Counted from the first letter of the stretch, positions 34,696 through 49,787 are shown. The stretch is 64,000 nt of DNA from Aurifilum marmelostoma (GCA_027559495.1 JAMXSV010000028.1:1922001-1986000); one strand, 5' to 3'. The notes: generated by a model not told the origin, from the sequence alone. A program made the numbers and translations.

Positions 34696-35903
34696 GAAAG
34701 AAAGAAGTATTCCATCCCCCTGTCCGCCATGAACAAAGCACAATTCCTTATACTCGATCCAAAAACCCACATGAATCAAGCCACCCCGTTCTCCCTTCTC
34801 AAGGCCATCTAATACACTTACTTACCCAACCCCTAGGAGAAGGAAAAGAAAGAAAAAAAAAAGGCCCAGTGCGGCACAGACAGTGCACAACACCTTTTTA
34901 GTGTCGATCAGATGGACGGATGACGGCCCCAGAGCTGTCCCGCCGCCCGGTGTTATATTTCCGCCACCTGTTCTTTCTTTTCCGAGATCCTCCCTCCTCT
35001 CTGTGTGTGTATCATATCTCGTCCAGAGACCCTGGGGTCTACCTCTCTCTGCCTCTACCCTCTCTGTGTGGGCCTTGGCTGTCGTGATGGAGCCATGGCT
35101 ATATTTACGTTGAATATCCTCCTGCACGAGACATTGGACATTCCAAACAGTCGGAAAAGACTGTCCGTCTGGCCAATGTCAGGTCACACGATATCCTTTC
35201 ATCAGAAAGCAGCTTTTGTTCAAGATCGAGTAGGAGGGGCAGCATGCAAAAGAAATTGGAGACGATTATAGTAGGGGGAAAAAGAGCAATTAACCAGTCT
35301 ATGTAGAGTTGACGACGAACATGAAACGACTCCTGCTCTGCAACGGGGATAGTGAAATGGTGTTATGAACGAACTTCCCTTTTTTCTTTTCTCTCTTCTC
35401 TTCTCTTTCTCTGTGCTCGCACACCTTGAAAAACCCGGAAAGAGGTCGAGGAGCATGAAGAGCTGCGAGGAAATCGAAAAAAAAAAAAATAAAAGGAAAG
35501 GCACCGTGAGAAGTAACCTAGCCCCGGACTCATGTCCTCCTTCCTCCTCCCCCTCGTCACAAAGCTGTTGCTGAGACAAGAGGGGCCATGCCATTCTCGT
35601 AGAGGAAAAAAGAGTCAAGAGAATCATTCCACAAATCGTACAAAGATTCCAAGAGCCCCCATTGCGCCCCTTCCCACCCTTCATGCCGCAAAAAATAAAA
35701 AGACCAAACACGCGAAACGTCCTCCTGACTGCTCCCACGAGCGGTCCCACTATGAATCGCTCATGACCCATCACAAGTAGATGCAAAAGTTCATGGGGCG
35801 AGAGCGTTCATGTCTCATTTCATTCGATCGTCGTGATATTGCCCTACGAAAGTAACAACCGAATGGGCCCCGGCGGATCGTGTTCCTCGACCGTGCAGCG
35901 CCT

Positions 35904-38289
<2,386 letters not shown>

Positions 38290-39089
38290 ATGCAGTTCCT
38301 CTCGGCATCGTCCCTGCTCCTGGCAGCAGCAGGGCTGTTCTCGTCCACCGTGGTGGCCCACAACATCCAGCTGCCCGCCCACGGCCGCGAGTGCTTCCTC
38401 GAGCAGCTGCACAAGGACGACAAGATGACCGTGTCCTTCCAGGTCGGCGACAGGGAATTCGGCAGCGCAGGAAACCTGGACATTGACTTCTGGGTACGGA
38501 AGAATGCCCGTCCACCTCGGGTCCCACCCAACGAAGGGCAGGCGTTGTATGGCTAACAAGGGCTGAATATCAGATCACCAACCCGACGGGCCAGTACGAG
38601 GTCTACGAAAAGTCCGTCTCCAACGGCGATCACTCGTTCGACGCCAAGCACGACGGCAAGTACATCTACTGCTTCGGCAACGACCACTGGGGCGCCTCGA
38701 GCAAGGAGGTCTCGTTCAACGTCCACGGCATCGTCTACGTGTCAGAGTCGGACTCGCCATCCGACCCTCTGGAGGCTGAAGGTAAGTCTGCTACCTGACT
38801 ATCCAGGCTTTGTTTTTTCTGTTCTTCCAATCCCTCTCCGAGGCATACTTGCTGACCAGCCGGGGAATTTTTAAAAACAACAGTCAAGAAACTGTCCGAG
38901 CTCCTCGCCCAGGTCAAGGACGAGCAGTCCTACATCGTCGTCCGCGAGCGCACCCACCGCAACACCGCAGAGAGCACAAACAGCCGTGTCAAATGGTGGA
39001 ACGTCTTCATCCTCGGTGTCGTCATCGGCGAGTCCGTATTCCAGGTCTGGTGGCTGAGGAGGTTCTTCGAGGTGAAGAGGGTGGTGTAG
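38290..39089 (+). CDS. EMP24: p24-family cargo receptor, p24-beta/Emp24
   Basis: Exons 38290..38493, 38574..38781 and 38884..39089 (donors GTACGG, GTAAGT; acceptors CAG); 205 aa. It is a type I membrane protein of COPII/COPI vesicles that sorts cargo, notably GPI-anchored proteins, between ER and Golgi. Order: signal peptide (first ~23 residues, LLLAAAGLFSSTVVA), lumenal GOLD domain with the two conserved cysteines (GRECFLEQL and KYIYCFGN), a coiled-coil stem (VKKLSELLAQVKDEQSYIVV), one TM helix (WWNVFILGVVIGESVFQVWW) and a short tail RRFFEVKRVV. The Phe-Phe in the tail is the p24 COPII-binding motif, and the FFEV ending points to the beta subfamily. The start was chosen because it immediately precedes the signal peptide; the frame is open upstream. 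Confidence 0.93.
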
Positions 39090-40486
39090 AGGTGGGGGAA
39101 ACAGCACAGAGAAGGGCAACTCTGTCTTACGAACTGAATTACGAAGGAGGGAAGTCCCACGTCTGGGCTATGTCATACTGTTTGTTGGATGGAGCGAGTT
39201 TGCTTTCTTTATATTACATACCCATGCAAATTCAACGAAACTCTCTCGGGCACAGACAATATTCCACATCAAAAGAAAGTGTGATGCACCTATGCAAGGA
39301 AAGAATCCAAACGAAAATTAAAAGGGGCGTGGAAGGAGGCATGAAGAAAGGAAGAGTGTCATATGCACAACATTAGCATCAACTTTATTGTGTAAGACAC
39401 CGATATTGTCATACAGATTATATGTTGAACTAGCTTTCAGCTTTGCACAGAGACGATGTGTAACAATAGACCAGAGACATACAGTCCTCAATCTCCAAAA
39501 GCTAGAATAAGTGGTGTTCAACATCTACCTAGGTATCAAGGAGTCGGAGACATGACACTGACTTGGCAGTGATACAGCACAGCGAGATCCAGTCCTGACT
39601 CCATCTTTAGGACAAGCTCCTGACACAGCAACCCTTGAGGGATATCTTCACACATCTTGGTAGATAGTGATTATCCCCTTTGAACCGAGCACACTTTATA
39701 GCTGTGCAAGACGAAGAATGAACATATGCAAAGTCTATCCAAATTCTATCCAAAAATAAGCAACACTATAGGCACCTTCTCCCTCTCCCGCACGTGCACC
39801 TACTCACTCACACACACACATGCTGTTGGGACAACATATGGTCACTAGTTTCGTCTTCATTCATCACTCATCGTTAGAACACCACAGCCAGATGCTGCAT
39901 CTAGACTATTCACAGAAAGGTTATGTACATCCCAAGGGACTATTCTCGTGGTGGGGCTGAGTTCCCCATATTTCCATCGCCGTCCCTGATTATACAATAA
40001 ACCCATGCTTGCCTATGCGACAACAGCAACAACAACAACAACAACAAAAAAAAGGGAGTGAGCAGGCAATGTCCCAATGTGCAGCTGGGAATGAAGACGG
40101 CAGTGAAAAGAAGAAATTCCCCAATGCTGTATACCAATGGTATTTCCTGCTTTGTGAGCGCCCACACCATCAAGATCTCACCCGTAAGCAGCCCAGAACA
40201 CCCATTTACTTGCCCGGAACGACGCCTGAAACTCCGTTGACGGTCTCCTCCAATTCCTTTGCCAGATAATGCTGACTCTCCGATACAATGAGAATGCGTC
40301 ATGGAACCCCAGTCGGCGGCGGCGGCGGCGGCGGCCGATCCAAGCACACCTCGCATAAGCCTCGCCCGAGGCACAGCCTCTTCCTCCCCGGTAGATCCGT
40401 AGAACCATATTAACTCTTAAGAGGACCAGCCCAAACTTCCAGTGGTCTTTGTCTTGATCTCCTCACGTCTTCACAATTAAACTCGC
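39090..40486. other. Convergent spacer between EMP24 and the DUF3405 gene
   Basis: 1.4 kb with no supported gene; fairly AT-rich. A (CAA)n tract lies near 40024-40048 and (CGG)n at 40314-40335. Probably both 3' UTRs and terminators. Confidence 0.5.
40314..40335. repeat. (CGG)n trinucleotide repeat
   Basis: About seven CGG units in non-coding DNA, 150 bp beyond the stop codon of the DUF3405 gene. Confidence 0.9.
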
Positions 40487-43207
40487 TCACGCGCTTGGGT
40501 CAGACTCGGGGACCTCGACCTCGTCGTACTGCTCGACCGGCAGATCCACACCCTTGATCGGGTGGATCAGCATCGGCGGCAGACACATGCGGCCCTCGCC
40601 ACCTCTCATCTCGCCGACTGAGGTCTCGTCCTTTGTCATATCGCGCGTCAGCTCGAACTCCTCGCCGCCGTCGTTGTTGACCTTCAGGCCCAGCCACCGC
40701 CGATACAGGTTCGGGGCGAAGCCAGAGTTGTAGAACCAGGTCAGCCCCTGCAGGTTGTGCTCGCGCTGCCCGAACACGCTCGTCCGCGATCCGCCCGACG
40801 CACCATTCTTGCCGCCATTGTACACGGCCGCCATGTACTGGGTCGGCCATTCGCGATCCACATAGAGAGGGTGGGGTACGAAGACGGCCTTGTATCCGTG
40901 CTGAAGCGCGACGGTCGCGGGCCACATCTCCGGGAAGGCGTGGTGCTTCTTGAAGGCCGTCTCGCGGTGCATGGTCAGGAGCAGCTTGCGAGACATGCGG
41001 CTGGCGGTGATGATCTGCGCACGGCGCGGTGGCTTTCCTGCCTCTTCGGTCTCGTTATAGCCGGTGATGTCGTCAGCCAGGAGCCAAGTGGTTCCCTCTG
41101 GGTCGAACATGGGGTTCAGCGTGATCAGGTCGGCCTCCTCGCCGACACCCCACTGGTACTTGTCGTGCTCGTACGTCGTGGGTGGGACGGGGTCGTTCTC
41201 GGGCTCGAACCAGTCGTTGGGGTCTGACGGGCGCACCGGGCCCCAGATCATCTTCTCGCCGCGGGTCAGCTCCTGCGGCTTCTTGGGCTTCTTCTTCTTG
41301 TCGATCCCGCTCCAGATGTTATCGGCGCTGGTGGTGCCCATCTCGGCCTGCACGCGCGCCATCTGGCTGAAGTCCTCCCAGGTACCGTGCTCGACGGGGA
41401 TGTAGAAGCGCGAATTCCGCTCCCAGAGGCCTTTCCGCGGCTGCTCCTTTGCCCAGTTCTCCATCTTGGTGAACAGGTCGAGGTAGTGGCCGGTGTACCG
41501 GATGTCCATCTCCCACTGCCAGAAGTAGTCGTACTCTGGGTGGTTGTACGCAAAGTACTGCATGGCCATCTGGAGGCCGCGGTACACACCGTGGACAGGC
41601 AAGTCCTTGCCTCGCGTCCACAGGTCATGAATGCCCTGGTACAGCGACAGCATCTGTGTCTCCGTCCAGAGGGTGACGATGCTCTGCAGCTCCTTCGGCA
41701 CGGTGTCCCTGATCCTCTGCTCGTACACGTCGTCGTCGGCCCAGATAGGATACATTGCGTCGTTCTTCACCTGGACGAGGAGGTGGACGTCGTATCGACC
41801 ACCCGACGCGAGGGAGAGCTCGGTGATGATGGAGCGCAGGTACACAACGTCCTCTGCCCGCCAGTCGTACTCGTCCCAGCAGCGGATCACGATGGCGGTC
41901 CGAGACATCTCACCTGCTGGCTTCGCCACAGCACTGTCGGCATCCGTCCCGGCAGGCTTGGACGCGGCCACAGGGCTGTCGGCGACCTGGGCACCGTCGC
42001 CCTCGCCCTCGCCCTGGCTCGACGGTGCCGATGTGTCGTAGGTTGCACCTGGCGGCAGGGCCTCTCCGACGGTGGGCATCATGGCGTCGTCCCTCCGGAA
42101 GAGGGTCATGTTCTCGAGCTTCTCGTTGATGTAGAAGCCGCGCGGGGGGTGGTGTCTGCGGGTGAGCGGCTTGTAGAGGTCGGCGTTGGCCTGGTAGCAT
42201 TTGCGCTGCACCTCTGACCAGTCGGTGTTGCGCCAGTCGACCTGGTGGGTCGCCTCCCAGACGAGCTCAGAGCCGTCACGGTCGCCGTGCTCGCCGATGC
42301 CCAGGCCACCAGAACGGACAGAGTACCCGAAGCCGTAGGGGCCTAGCCTGCCGTGACGCTCGAAGCAGATGTCCTCGGGCAGGGACATGAGCTCGTAGGA
42401 GCCCAGCACGTTCTGGGGGAAGCCGGCGGGCCGCCCGTCATAGTACCGGATGTAGGGCACCTTGACCTGCTGCTCGGCGTCCAGGAAGCACTCGTTGACC
42501 TTTTGGGTCTTGAAGACGGTGTTCTGGTAGTCGTTGGGGAAGGACTTGCTCGGGGGGAGGGCGGCCTCGGAGGGCTCCTGCGAGCCGCTGTAGAAGGCCG
42601 GGCCCGGCTCGTTCCCGTCAAAAGGCAGCTCATCCTCGCTTCTCGGGTACTGTGGGATGTTGTCCTCGAAAGGGGTGAGGGTTCTTATGCCGCCGTAGTA
42701 GCGGGTGAGGAAGTTGAAAGACTCCCAGGCGTTGGGGCCGGTGGGCCTCGACGGCAGCTCGCCCTTGAGTATCCTGTGGTTCTCCGCAACGCCGGCGTGG
42801 ACCAGGGCGGAGATGAATAATATTATGCCGACCAGGAGGCCGATGCAGAGGAACCTGGTGATCTTGTTTGGGAGTCTGTAGAGGCCCGCACCGGTGGCCC
42901 GGCGGGAGAGGGTGAAGGTCTGTTTCCTGGGCGTGAGCATTGGGCTCAGAAGGTTGGGCGTGGTGCTTGGGGGGGCCAGCGTAGCGTTGACATTGAGCTT
43001 CCTCTTCAGCTTGGCAGACTTGGACGACAGCGAGCTGGTCCGTCTCGAGTCCCGGCTTGGCGAGGAGGCTGACGAGGAAGAGTCGTCGCGGTCGTCATCT
43101 GTGAGATCGTAGTCGTCTTCTTCCTGTGATGACAACTGCTCCCTGGGGATCTTCTCGTAGATGGGTAGCTGTGGCCCTCGCTGCCGGAGAGGGTTTGGAA
43201 GTCCCAT
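40487..43207 (-). CDS. DUF3405 family type II membrane protein (putative glycosyltransferase-like)
   Basis: An intronless frame of 906 aa. A polar, Ser/Asp-rich cytosolic N-terminus (about 1-115; SSQEEDDYDLTDDDRDDSSS) is followed by one TM helix (about 119-140, RFLCIGLLVGIILFISALVH) and a large lumenal part. That topology is typical of Golgi enzymes. The conserved core starts at about residue 435 (TAIVIRCWDEYDWRAEDVVY) and includes VHLLVQVKND, DYFWQWEMDIRYTGHYLDLF, GTWLLADDITGYNE-type and PEMWPATVALQHG stretches typical of the fungal DUF3405 family. The family is broadly conserved in filamentous fungi, and its nucleotide-sugar-transferase-like pattern (acidic WQWEMD) suggests but does not prove a glycosyltransferase. 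Between TM and core lies a low-complexity linker (PSSQGEGEGDGAQVADSP). Start: the first Met, with family-compatible length. Confidence 0.85.
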   Translation of the reverse strand: MGLPNPLRQRGPQLPIYEKIPREQLSSQEEDDYDLTDDDRDDSSSSASSPSRDSRRTSSLSSKSAKLKRKLNVNATLAPPSTTPNLLSPMLTPRKQTFTLSRRATGAGLYRLPNKITRFLCIGLLVGIILFISALVHAGVAENHRILKGELPSRPTGPNAWESFNFLTRYYGGIRTLTPFEDNIPQYPRSEDELPFDGNEPGPAFYSGSQEPSEAALPPSKSFPNDYQNTVFKTQKVNECFLDAEQQVKVPYIRYYDGRPAGFPQNVLGSYELMSLPEDICFERHGRLGPYGFGYSVRSGGLGIGEHGDRDGSELVWEATHQVDWRNTDWSEVQRKCYQANADLYKPLTRRHHPPRGFYINEKLENMTLFRRDDAMMPTVGEALPPGATYDTSAPSSQGEGEGDGAQVADSPVAASKPAGTDADSAVAKPAGEMSRTAIVIRCWDEYDWRAEDVVYLRSIITELSLASGGRYDVHLLVQVKNDAMYPIWADDDVYEQRIRDTVPKELQSIVTLWTETQMLSLYQGIHDLWTRGKDLPVHGVYRGLQMAMQYFAYNHPEYDYFWQWEMDIRYTGHYLDLFTKMENWAKEQPRKGLWERNSRFYIPVEHGTWEDFSQMARVQAEMGTTSADNIWSGIDKKKKPKKPQELTRGEKMIWGPVRPSDPNDWFEPENDPVPPTTYEHDKYQWGVGEEADLITLNPMFDPEGTTWLLADDITGYNETEEAGKPPRRAQIITASRMSRKLLLTMHRETAFKKHHAFPEMWPATVALQHGYKAVFVPHPLYVDREWPTQYMAAVYNGGKNGASGGSRTSVFGQREHNLQGLTWFYNSGFAPNLYRRWLGLKVNNDGGEEFELTRDMTKDETSVGEMRGGEGRMCLPPMLIHPIKGVDLPVEQYDEVEVPESDPSA

Positions 43208-46200
43208 GACGTCGAGTTATGAGGAGAGACGACGTCTGCGGCAGTGGTAGTGGGGAGGAGGAGGAGGAGGAGGAGGAGGAGGTTGGGTGCTCTTCTCAGG
43301 CTAAGAAGCGGACCGGACCCAGCATAGGAGGGTATGCTTGCGCACGATCTGTCGCGGCGCTGGTTTCGGCCGTGGCCTATCCACGCTGGAAAACAGGAAC
43401 ACAGACTGAAAGCAGAGGCGAGAACAATGCAGGTGGTGTCCAGAGATCGTCTCGAGTATAGTGCAGCGAGGCTAGTTGCCAGAGTCGATCGTGGAGGGGG
43501 GAGCGAGATAAAGGTCGCCGCTCGGCCAGGATTCGAGAGGTATGTACTATGTATTTGTGAAGGCCGTCTAGAGGAAGGAGAGGGGGCTCAAGCAAGGTAT
43601 GAAGGCCCAAGTTGTGTTATTGAGGACCGACCTTGGGGGGGGGCGCTACCGAAAGTGGGAGGTTGGCGAAATATGGGACTTGGCTCAAAGGATGGTGGAT
43701 GGAGATTTTAGCGGTTGCGGCGACCGAGACAGCGGATCTGCAGGCAGGTTCGCGGCTGCTAAAGTACCCAGAAGGTAGAAAGTACCGGGCCTAGCCAGGA
43801 AGAGGCACGCCTCGCGGTGGGAATTTTGGCGAGCACGGGGCCTCTGAGGAACGTCCTTTAGGGATGTCGAATGGATAGCATGCCAGCACTTCGAAAAGTT
43901 CGTTGAAAGACCTCGGAAGATCAGAGGAGACTCGAAAGGGAAAGGGTGCTCATCTGTAAAGAGTACGAGGCACTTGGTACCCACCCACTGCGTAACGTGA
44001 TGTGGGTGGGCTGGGGATTGGGAGGAGGCAGAGGGGGGGGGCCAATTGGTGTGTGTGGACTTGCAGGCCTAGGGGGGATGGGGGCAGGATAGGTCAGGGC
44101 CAAAAAAGAAAAAAAAAACAAGGTACAAGGTGGATGGATGCGCATACTGTACAGGGAGTCTTGAAAAATGACAGGCCGAGACCCAGAAAGACAAGAGCAG
44201 GAGAGATGAGATTGACCAGGCGACGGAAATATTGAGTTAATTGTGTACTATAGTCATTATTATTTCTTTTTTGTCTTTCTTTTTGGATGTTGTTGTTGTT
44301 GTTATGCTGTGGAGTCTCCCGACCACCATGCGGCTGCGATACGATGCAGTGGCGATTTCATGGACGATACAGTTTGAACTAGCAGCAAGTCACAGTATTT
44401 TTCTTTGAATGAAATGGTGATGACAGAGTGGTATGAATGAACGAGTGATTGATGAGCCTTGCGACGACCACGATCGAGATGGGCTTGCTGGGGTTCTGGA
44501 GTGGTTGGTGGTGTGGGTATGAGTGTGTTTTTTTTTCTTTTCCTTCCTTTCTTCCTCCTTCGTTCTACACCATCTCTCCTGTGCCATAGTACTATTGTCG
44601 TCATCAGAGAGATTATCGCTCGTGGGGGCGTGTGGGAGGGAGTCAGAGAGGATCTCCAGGCTCGAGAAGTTGCTCAGCAACGAACAAGCAGCTGCAGGCC
44701 AGCCCAGCCCAGCCCAGACCCTCGTACTTTACCTGGATGGATGGATGGATGGATGCAGCTTTAGGTGCTGCACCCTAGCGCCAGATAGCCCTGGCAACTG
44801 TTACACCAGCAGCCCATCCTGCCCTATCACATCTCTGAGCTACCCACACATACCCTGCATCTCCCCTATTGTTCGCTAACGAGCCGCCCCCCCCCCCCAG
44901 AGGGAAAAAAAGCCTGCAACGGCCCTGGGGTTGGCTGGTCTTTGTCTGACTGCCTTGATTTTTTCTGGCTTGACCACTTTCCCTTTTCTGTTACCGTGGC
45001 CGTACCACCTTGAACGTACTATGGTACTGTGCAAAAGTATGGTAATATGCATGTCTGCCTGCTGGACCAGCGCCCATGTGGGCAGCGCTGCAGTCATCGT
45101 GACGATTCTCCGATCCATGAATCCATCCATCCATCCATCCATCCACCTATCCCTGTTGGGGATGTGCATTCGGGCGAGTCGCCTCGAGACGAATGCCATT
45201 TGCTGCATGCGTAACTACTCACTACAACATACAAACTACCGTATACTAAATATACATACGTAGGCCAGCCACTAGTATCTGCCCTATGCAGTAGTGACAG
45301 GATGAATCTGGAGGGGCAAATGGATGGGAGGCTTGTGGGAACCTTTTTTTTCCCGTCTCCCCCGGTAATTGTCTGTAAATTATTAGAATTACGTGTATGT
45401 CGCGGATGGGGAAGGGGATGGGAACGGGACCTCCTAAGGCGGCTCTTGTTTTATAAAAAATGGGCCCCTCCTGATCGACCAGGCAGAGTGCCTGAGTAAG
45501 TGAAGGATCACGATCTCCCCTATCTCGGGCTCAGACAAGACAACAACATCACTTAGTCAACAGCTGCCTCGTAGAATTGGGGCGGATACCATGAGAATTG
45601 ACCATCATAAAGCAGAAAAATCTTTCCTAATTGGATTATACTTAAACCTCGCCCCCCTTTTCGCCAAGCAGGACCTCGCTCGATCGGTGCCTTTCACATG
45701 CTGAACTTACATGGCCGGCCCACTAATAAGGGAAGGTTTTGGACGGGTGACATGGCATCTTACTGATCACCAGATAGAGAGAGACAGATAGACTACAACA
45801 CCGACGATGGTGGATTCGGGCGCCACCAGATCCCGAAATGGAGGTGCGTTTGCGCCACGCCTGATGTTCATCTCATCGACATGCTGATCGAATTTTGGGA
45901 TCTGACGTGATCTGATCAACGCCGACTCTCAGTGGTCGGGGGAAGAAGGTTCATATCTCGGGTGTCCTGTGGATGAACGGCTGTTTAGATCTTGGCTACA
46001 TTATTTGGACGACGAAAGTTCGTTACAAAGTCTGTGTGAGGTTGTAGCGTTCAGATCTCACATTGTGTATGTACCTGCAAGGTGTGCGTGTAAATCACGT
46101 TTCCAATGCAAGGCTGAGACTGCATGGGATCCGAGGCTGTGGAGGTTACTTCTGTATCATACCGGTCGGTCGATAATCAGCACATCTAGGTTGCCGTAAT

Positions 46201-48630
46201 CTATAGCACGCTCCGGTGCCACACAGCACGAGTACGTTCATCTTGTCGGCAGCAAACAAGAATTGTGATTCTCGAGTTAAAAGTTCTCAATATCCAGCCG
46301 GGGGACCACGCCCACGAATCTCGCGGCTAGGACCACTTCCTGCCCTATGTGCTGCTAATCTCTTCCTCCCTGAACGTCGCACTCTCACTCCACCTCCCAG
46401 TCTGGTGACGGACCCCCTCCCCCAATATTTACATTTGTTTCACCCTCTGATGGCAAACAACGATATTCCCTCGGCTTTCCCGCCCGTCCAACTCGAGCAC
46501 GGTCCCAAAAGCCAGCCCAGAATTGCCGCTGGCAAACTCTCTCCATGAGTATTTTTGTCGTTTCCCAGTTGGTGGTACTTGCCGTCAGTATTGCGCCTGG
46601 TTCCGACCCATGAAGCTTATTTTAATTTCCCCACGACGCCCCTCCCGCTATGCCAGACTACGCGCGATACAGCCGGTAATTGATGCCCGTTTTGGGCGCA
46701 AGAGGTTCCAAGATCCTGACCAGATATAGGATGATAAGAGTCCCGTTTCTGCAGGTGAGGAGAGTACTTGTACGAGGTGCTATTGTTGATAGGAAAGAAA
46801 TCAATACCCGGGCATAAGCAAGATTGATTGGAAGCAGGCCTCCGAACCGAGGTGGTAGTCCGATGCTCAGTATGTTTGGTACACTACTATTCTGTAAATA
46901 GGAAGTATGGCTGTTGAATAGTCTCTCTCTAATCCAAGACAGGAGGTCCCCAGGCCGCCCTCCCCCGGAGCCAGCAGCAGGTTCCACCACCATTCCGGGC
47001 CAGCGGGCATATCGCTGTGTGAAAATTCCAAAGGCCACAAGAAGATGGTCAATCTTTTCTGTGAGACATTGGAGCAAGTCGTACCGACTCATAACCCGTA
47101 TAATAAACTGAGACTCGTGCCGAAAGTGCGGAATCTTGTCTGCTTCATCTAAAGTTAGTTAGTTGCACAGGGGACGCAGCAGGCGGCTGACTGCTGCTGG
47201 CGCTTCCCCCTTAAGGGGGCGACGTCATACCTCCAACAGTCCAACAACAACAAAACTAAAAAAGCATCTGAGGTGCCTCGCTCCGATGCCGCTCATGATT
47301 ATGCCGCCCATGGCTATTTTCCACTTTATTTTCTGTGCTACTTATCACAGCAGGGTGTGGTCTTTAGCCTGCATCACAATAGGACGGCACTCAATTGGGC
47401 CAGGTTCAAGGAGTACGCACAAGCGTACGACAACAGAACTGTAATCTTGCATGTGCATATCCTGAGCGGTAGGCAAGGGGCAAAGGACCACAACAGAACA
47501 ATCGGAGGCGGTTCCTGTCTCGGGCCACACAATGAACGTGGGTGGCCAATGAGCCTCCCTGGTTTCCAAATACACATGGCCAGCGGCCTGCTGTCGTCAC
47601 ACCACACAACGCTGTAGTGGTACAAGGCCCTCCGACGTCGTCCCTCAAGGTTCCCCAAAGGGATGGGAAGGCTTGAAGTCTAACAACAAACACAGCGCCA
47701 GAGCCTATTTATTCCTCTGGTTCAGCTATCAATGTTCAACTCAAGTTTAAAGACTGAGACATGGTGAATCGATGCTCCTAATTGGAGGAAGGACCGAACT
47801 TTGTCAGCCGCAAGTCGTCCCTCACCGTCTCTTGCACCTTCCCTCCTGACAACATCACGAGGTCAAGCACCAGTGCCGCAGCTTCCCCTCTTGCGACGTC
47901 CCGCTCCTTCAGTGTTCGCGCCGTCAATTTAATCCTCTAAAACACTTGGCCACCGCTGCGTCTGGGGATAAAAGAAGCTCACCCTGCCTGCTTCTATCTA
48001 CCCCTCGTTGCCACCATCACTTGCACAGGGCCGAACAATCTCCAACAACCAAAATCCATACTATATTCATCTGTCTCCCATATAATTGCGAGATTATGTT
48101 GTTTAGACTCTTCAAATAAATCACGGCCTCTCCTCCCGTCACAGACCTCCAGTCCTCCAAGCTCTCGAAACGCGAGGCGTGGGTGCAATTCCCCCTCCGT
48201 GCCCCTCCTCCTCCTTCTCCTCCTCCACCCCCTCCTTGGACTTGACGTATTGGCGATCTACCTCGTCTCCACATCTTCTCTCATAACTCTGACGTGTGAC
48301 CACTCACGGACGCCACATTATATAATCAACAAGCCTCCTCACCTCCATTCTCGCCTGACGGACTGACCATTTTATAAGAAGAGGTTTCAGTCGTTGTTTA
48401 TCTGTTTTGTCTTCAAAAGCAAATACCAGCCGATCCGGCACCAGTTATCAGACTGTGTTGAATCGGACCATTCTTTAGTATCCTAGAGGAGAGAGGTCCA
48501 TCAACATACGCAAGAAGAAATTCGGAATTAGAGAGGGTAGGCCTGGAAAGAGAGAGGAGTAAAGTCAATAGTACATCTCTTCCTCTTCTCTCGAGACACA
48601 AACCTCCAAGAATAACACCTCGACTGAGCC
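43208..48630. other. 5.4-kb gene-poor spacer
   Basis: No open frame has protein character. The left half holds (GGA)n at 43253-43282, (GATG)n near 44738-44757 and (CCAT)n near 45115-45146. About 45500-47760 is plainer, AT-richer DNA with few simple repeats and no visible ORF of substance, so it could contain decayed repeats or a non-coding RNA gene. No tRNA cloverleaf or transposon termini were recognised by eye. The right end (about 48000-48630) should hold the promoter of the DUF5519 gene. Confidence 0.5.
43253..43282. repeat. (GGA)n trinucleotide repeat upstream of the DUF3405 gene
   Basis: About ten GGA units, 45-75 bp upstream of the DUF3405 start codon; on the coding strand it is a TCC pyrimidine tract, in the probable core promoter or 5' UTR. 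Confidence 0.9.
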
Positions 48631-49787
48631 ATGGCTCTATATTCTGCCTCTCGGACAGGGCCTTTGTCGTCGAGCGAGGCCGTCGATGAGCTTTCCCCCC
48701 TCCCGACGCCGTCGACGCCCCTCCTCGACATGGACGAGAGCACCAGCCTCCTCCTCATGGGGGGCAGCGGCAGCGGCAGCACCAGCAGCAGCAACACCAC
48801 CCCAGGGGCCGACCACCTTATGGCCCTAAACATGGTGATTCGGCAGGACCCCTTCAGTATGGCCCTCGACGCCAATGCCCTCTTGGCCGGATCCCTCTTC
48901 CTCCTCATGGGCATGCACTTTGTCCCACGCCTCCTGCTCGAGTCCTGCATCCTCGCCGTGCCCGTCCTGCTGCTCATCCGGAACGACTACCAGAACTTCC
49001 TCCGCCTCGGACCCGGGGGCACCCCACCTAACCTCGCCGGCTACGCCCGTCTGGCCTGGCTCCGCCTCTTTAAGCTGCGGGACCCCTTCTCACCACCACG
49101 ACGTCGACTAGCAGCCACCAGTACGACTGCGACCATCTCCCGCCCAGCCGCCGGCATACTCAGGTCTCAAAACCTCCCCTACCGTCCAGGCCCTCGCCCA
49201 ACCGTCGCCGGTCTCGCCCCGCAGCGTCAGCTTAACCAGCACGGCCCTCTTGCCACCGTCACCTCCCTCCGCACCACCCTGATCCGCCTCGCCAGCCTGC
49301 ACCCTTCCCGCTTCGGCACCGCCACCAGCTGTCTCGAGAAGCATGGCTTTGCCCTCTTCGCCCGCCACCCCGTCAGCGAGCACGTTTGCGGCAACGGCGA
49401 GGTCTGCCACATCCATAGCTCCGACCGGAGCATGCACATGAATCTGCACCCGGACGACATCGCTGAGGTACTGGCAAAAGGTTGGGCCGAGAGGCACCCA
49501 CTGGCCTTTGGCACCCACAGAGGATGGTGGGGGCCCAGGAGCCCGCTACCAGAGACGTTCATGCTCGTGTACTCTCCGAGGGGTGAGCCAGCCTGCCCCC
49601 CCCCCCCCTTTTTTTCTCCTTGTACCTTTTGAGATGGCATGGAAGAAAGAATCGTGACTGACGAGCCAGGGAGGCAGATGAGAACGACCTCCACGTGGTC
49701 TGCAAGATCATAGAGGCCGCCATTTGGTACACCGTCGAGGAGCGCGTTGACATTGAATCTCTCCTGACAATGCAGCAGAGCTCTTGA
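48631..49787 (+). CDS. DUF5519 / luciferase-domain protein with membrane-anchoring N-terminus
   Basis: Exons 48631..49582 and 49678..49787 (donor GTGAGC, acceptor GGCAG); 353 aa. Of three AG acceptors within 9 nt only the last restores the frame (DENDLHVVCKIIEAAIWYTV). The first ~75 residues are Ser-rich and disordered (GGSGSGSTSSSNTTPGA). A hydrophobic region (about 80-122: LLAGSLFLLMGMHFVPRLLL, ESCILAVPVLLLI) predicts one or two membrane helices. The C-terminal domain (about 185-345) has the features of fungal luciferase-fold (DUF5519) proteins: LPYRPGPRPTVAGLAPQRQL, VCHIHSSDRSMHMNLHPDD, LAKGWAERHPLAFG and the final IIEAAIWYTVEERV. Despite the name there is no evidence of light production; function is unknown. 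Confidence 0.82.

Larger units (their letters stand above)
33656..35903. other. 2.2-kb convergent spacer between HSP78 and ARF1
   Basis: No supported gene. Long simple repeats: (GC)n-(GA)n at 34253-34308, a (TC)n-rich stretch near 34493-34530, C21 followed by A10 at 34665-34695. Both genes end towards it, so only terminators and 3' UTRs are expected. Confidence 0.55.

Noticed and set aside
41387..42217. 276-aa plus-strand frame inside the DUF3405 gene
   Set aside because: Antisense shadow of a 906-aa single-exon gene; composition typical of reversed GC-rich codons.
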